Source: Lachnospiraceae bacterium (GTDB lineage: Bacteria; Bacillota; Clostridia; Lachnospirales; Lachnospiraceae). From it: a stretch of 41,263 bases of DNA. Position numbers and translations under genes: made by a program. The stretch is from the NCBI GenBank assembly GCA_017436865.1, contig JAFSCH010000085.1:1-41263 (forward strand), read 5' to 3'. Shown piece by piece: positions 40,590-41,263 of the stretch. The notes below the pieces were generated by a model. It worked only from the letters and a program-made list of their open reading frames with translations, ran no database searches and had not been told where the DNA came from. How positions within the stretch are numbered: the stretch's first letter is position 1; every line of letters starts with the position of its first letter.

Positions 40590-41147
40590 ATGAGTCTACT
40601 TGAAGAAATTAAGAATTATACACCAACCAATGAACAAGAAGAACGTGATAAAGAAGTAATGCTCCAGTTTATTACTAAAAATCCCGACTATCTGGAGCGT
40701 TCTAACCTTATTGCACATTTTACAGCTTCCATTTGGACTGTAAATAAGGAACGCACCAAAACATTAATGGTATATCACAATATCTATAATTCCTGGTCAT
40801 GGATAGGTGGACACGCTGACGGAATCGAAGATTTACAATCTGTCGCTATGCGTGAACTCCATGAAGAAACTGGTGTTGCACATGCCCGCTTAGTAAGCAA
40901 AGAAATCTTTAGTCTTGAATCCTTAACCGTGGATGGACACATTAAAAAAGGGATTTATGTACCTAGCCACTTACATTTAAATATTACTTTTCTTGCTGAA
41001 GCTGATGAAAATGAAACTTTAATAGTAAATGCTGAAGAAAACCAAGCCATAAAATGGTTCACCTTTGGAGATGCCTTAAAAGCTTCAACAGAGCCTTGGT
41101 TTGTGGAAAATATTTATAAGAAATTAACTCAAACTTCCCACACGTGA
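40590..41147 (+). CDS. Nudix hydrolase, 185 aa
   Basis: The Nudix box is complete: GGHADGIEDLQSVAMRELHEETGV fits G-x5-E-x7-RE-U-x-EE-x-GU. The enzyme cleaves a nucleoside diphosphate linked to another group. The N-terminal ~55 residues are helical and precede the core. Its SD is AAAAGGA. A terminator is not evident before the window ends. Confidence 0.93.
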   Translation: MSLLEEIKNYTPTNEQEERDKEVMLQFITKNPDYLERSNLIAHFTASIWTVNKERTKTLMVYHNIYNSWSWIGGHADGIEDLQSVAMRELHEETGVAHARLVSKEIFSLESLTVDGHIKKGIYVPSHLHLNITFLAEADENETLIVNAEENQAIKWFTFGDALKASTEPWFVENIYKKLTQTSHT

Positions 41148-41263
41148 ATTAACGTTTGCACCTTGAAAACTCTATATTACAGCCAATATTTTATTGATTT
41201 ATGCGATACTCACGCAATTAAGAGCATCTTTCATATAGTTTGGAAGTCGATTAATAAAGCTGG
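41148..41263. other. Window edge, no gene assigned
   Basis: AT-rich tail after the Nudix gene. A minus-strand frame entering from the right edge ends at 41199 (SFINRLPNYMKDALNCVSIA), but it is too short to name. Confidence 0.3.

Noticed and set aside
41199-41261. Minus-strand partial frame at the right edge
   Set aside because: Only 20 residues, no recognised motif.
1-41263. CRISPR arrays, tRNA/rRNA genes, complete transposons or prophage
   Set aside because: No regularly spaced repeats, cloverleaf or rRNA signatures, transposases, integrases or phage structural genes were seen.

Overview
The DNA is AT-rich, with strong Shine-Dalgarno (SD) sites, mostly co-directional genes and many U-tract hairpin terminators. 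The gene families (LytTR/DUF3021, DUF2975/XRE, DUF1848, YhfC, HxlR/nitroreductase, a short cis-prenyltransferase paralogue) point to a low-GC anaerobic Firmicute, most likely a Lachnospiraceae gut commensal. This is judged from family content only, not a database search. No tRNA, rRNA, CRISPR array, intact insertion sequence or prophage was seen.

Layout. 1-4.5 kb: the end of an AAA-ATPase-like/PD-(D/E)XK protein, an unknown protein, a four-gene cluster (alpha/beta hydrolase, LytTR regulator, DUF3021 membrane protein, alpha/beta hydrolase) and a short cis-prenyltransferase. 4.7-8.35 kb, minus strand: carB, preceded by a promoter, a 41-codon ORF and a terminator-like hairpin. 8.4-8.7 kb: a ribosome-type attenuator with a 20-residue Tyr/Arg-rich leader peptide, followed by a GC-rich repeat and a decayed acetyltransferase. 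9.2-16.1 kb: a GNAT/metallo-hydrolase/transglutaminase operon, an ACT protein, several broken genes (SnoaL-like, Nim-like, XRE plus PNPOx, GyrI-like, MFS), a RelA/SpoT-domain synthetase overlapping a small gene (candidate toxin-antitoxin pair) and an LCM-type methyltransferase. 16.3-20.8 kb: an ABC exporter, an XRE regulator and a YhfC membrane protein. 20.8-23.1 kb: divergent HxlR/nitroreductase, a cysteine hydrolase and an internally duplicated protein.

23.2-29.2 kb: a chemoreceptor paired with an orphan sugar-binding lipoprotein, then a MarR/flavodoxin/membrane-protein operon. 29.3-34.6 kb: a frameshifted LacI-like sensor, a DUF2975/XRE pair under twin operators, a histidine phosphatase, a 3' stub of an aminoglycoside 6'-acetyltransferase, a HipB-like repressor with multiple operators and a ruined hipA, a variant peptide deformylase, an AAA ATPase and a CDP-alcohol phosphatidyltransferase. 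34.7-41.1 kb: TetR/GNAT, a hydrolase stub, a ROK regulator, DUF1848, a tandem flavodoxin-like protein, a histidine phosphatase and a Nudix hydrolase.

Three themes stand out. Small regulators sit next to detoxification or modification enzymes, often with readable operators. At least ten genes are broken, several by internal deletions that keep both ends. Non-coding structure is rich: two copies of a two-hairpin element with a re-sequenced stem, a GC-rich tandem element, the 8.5-kb attenuator and the hipB operator array. The best candidates for something new are the attenuator, the RelA/SpoT-small-protein pair and the two-hairpin element.
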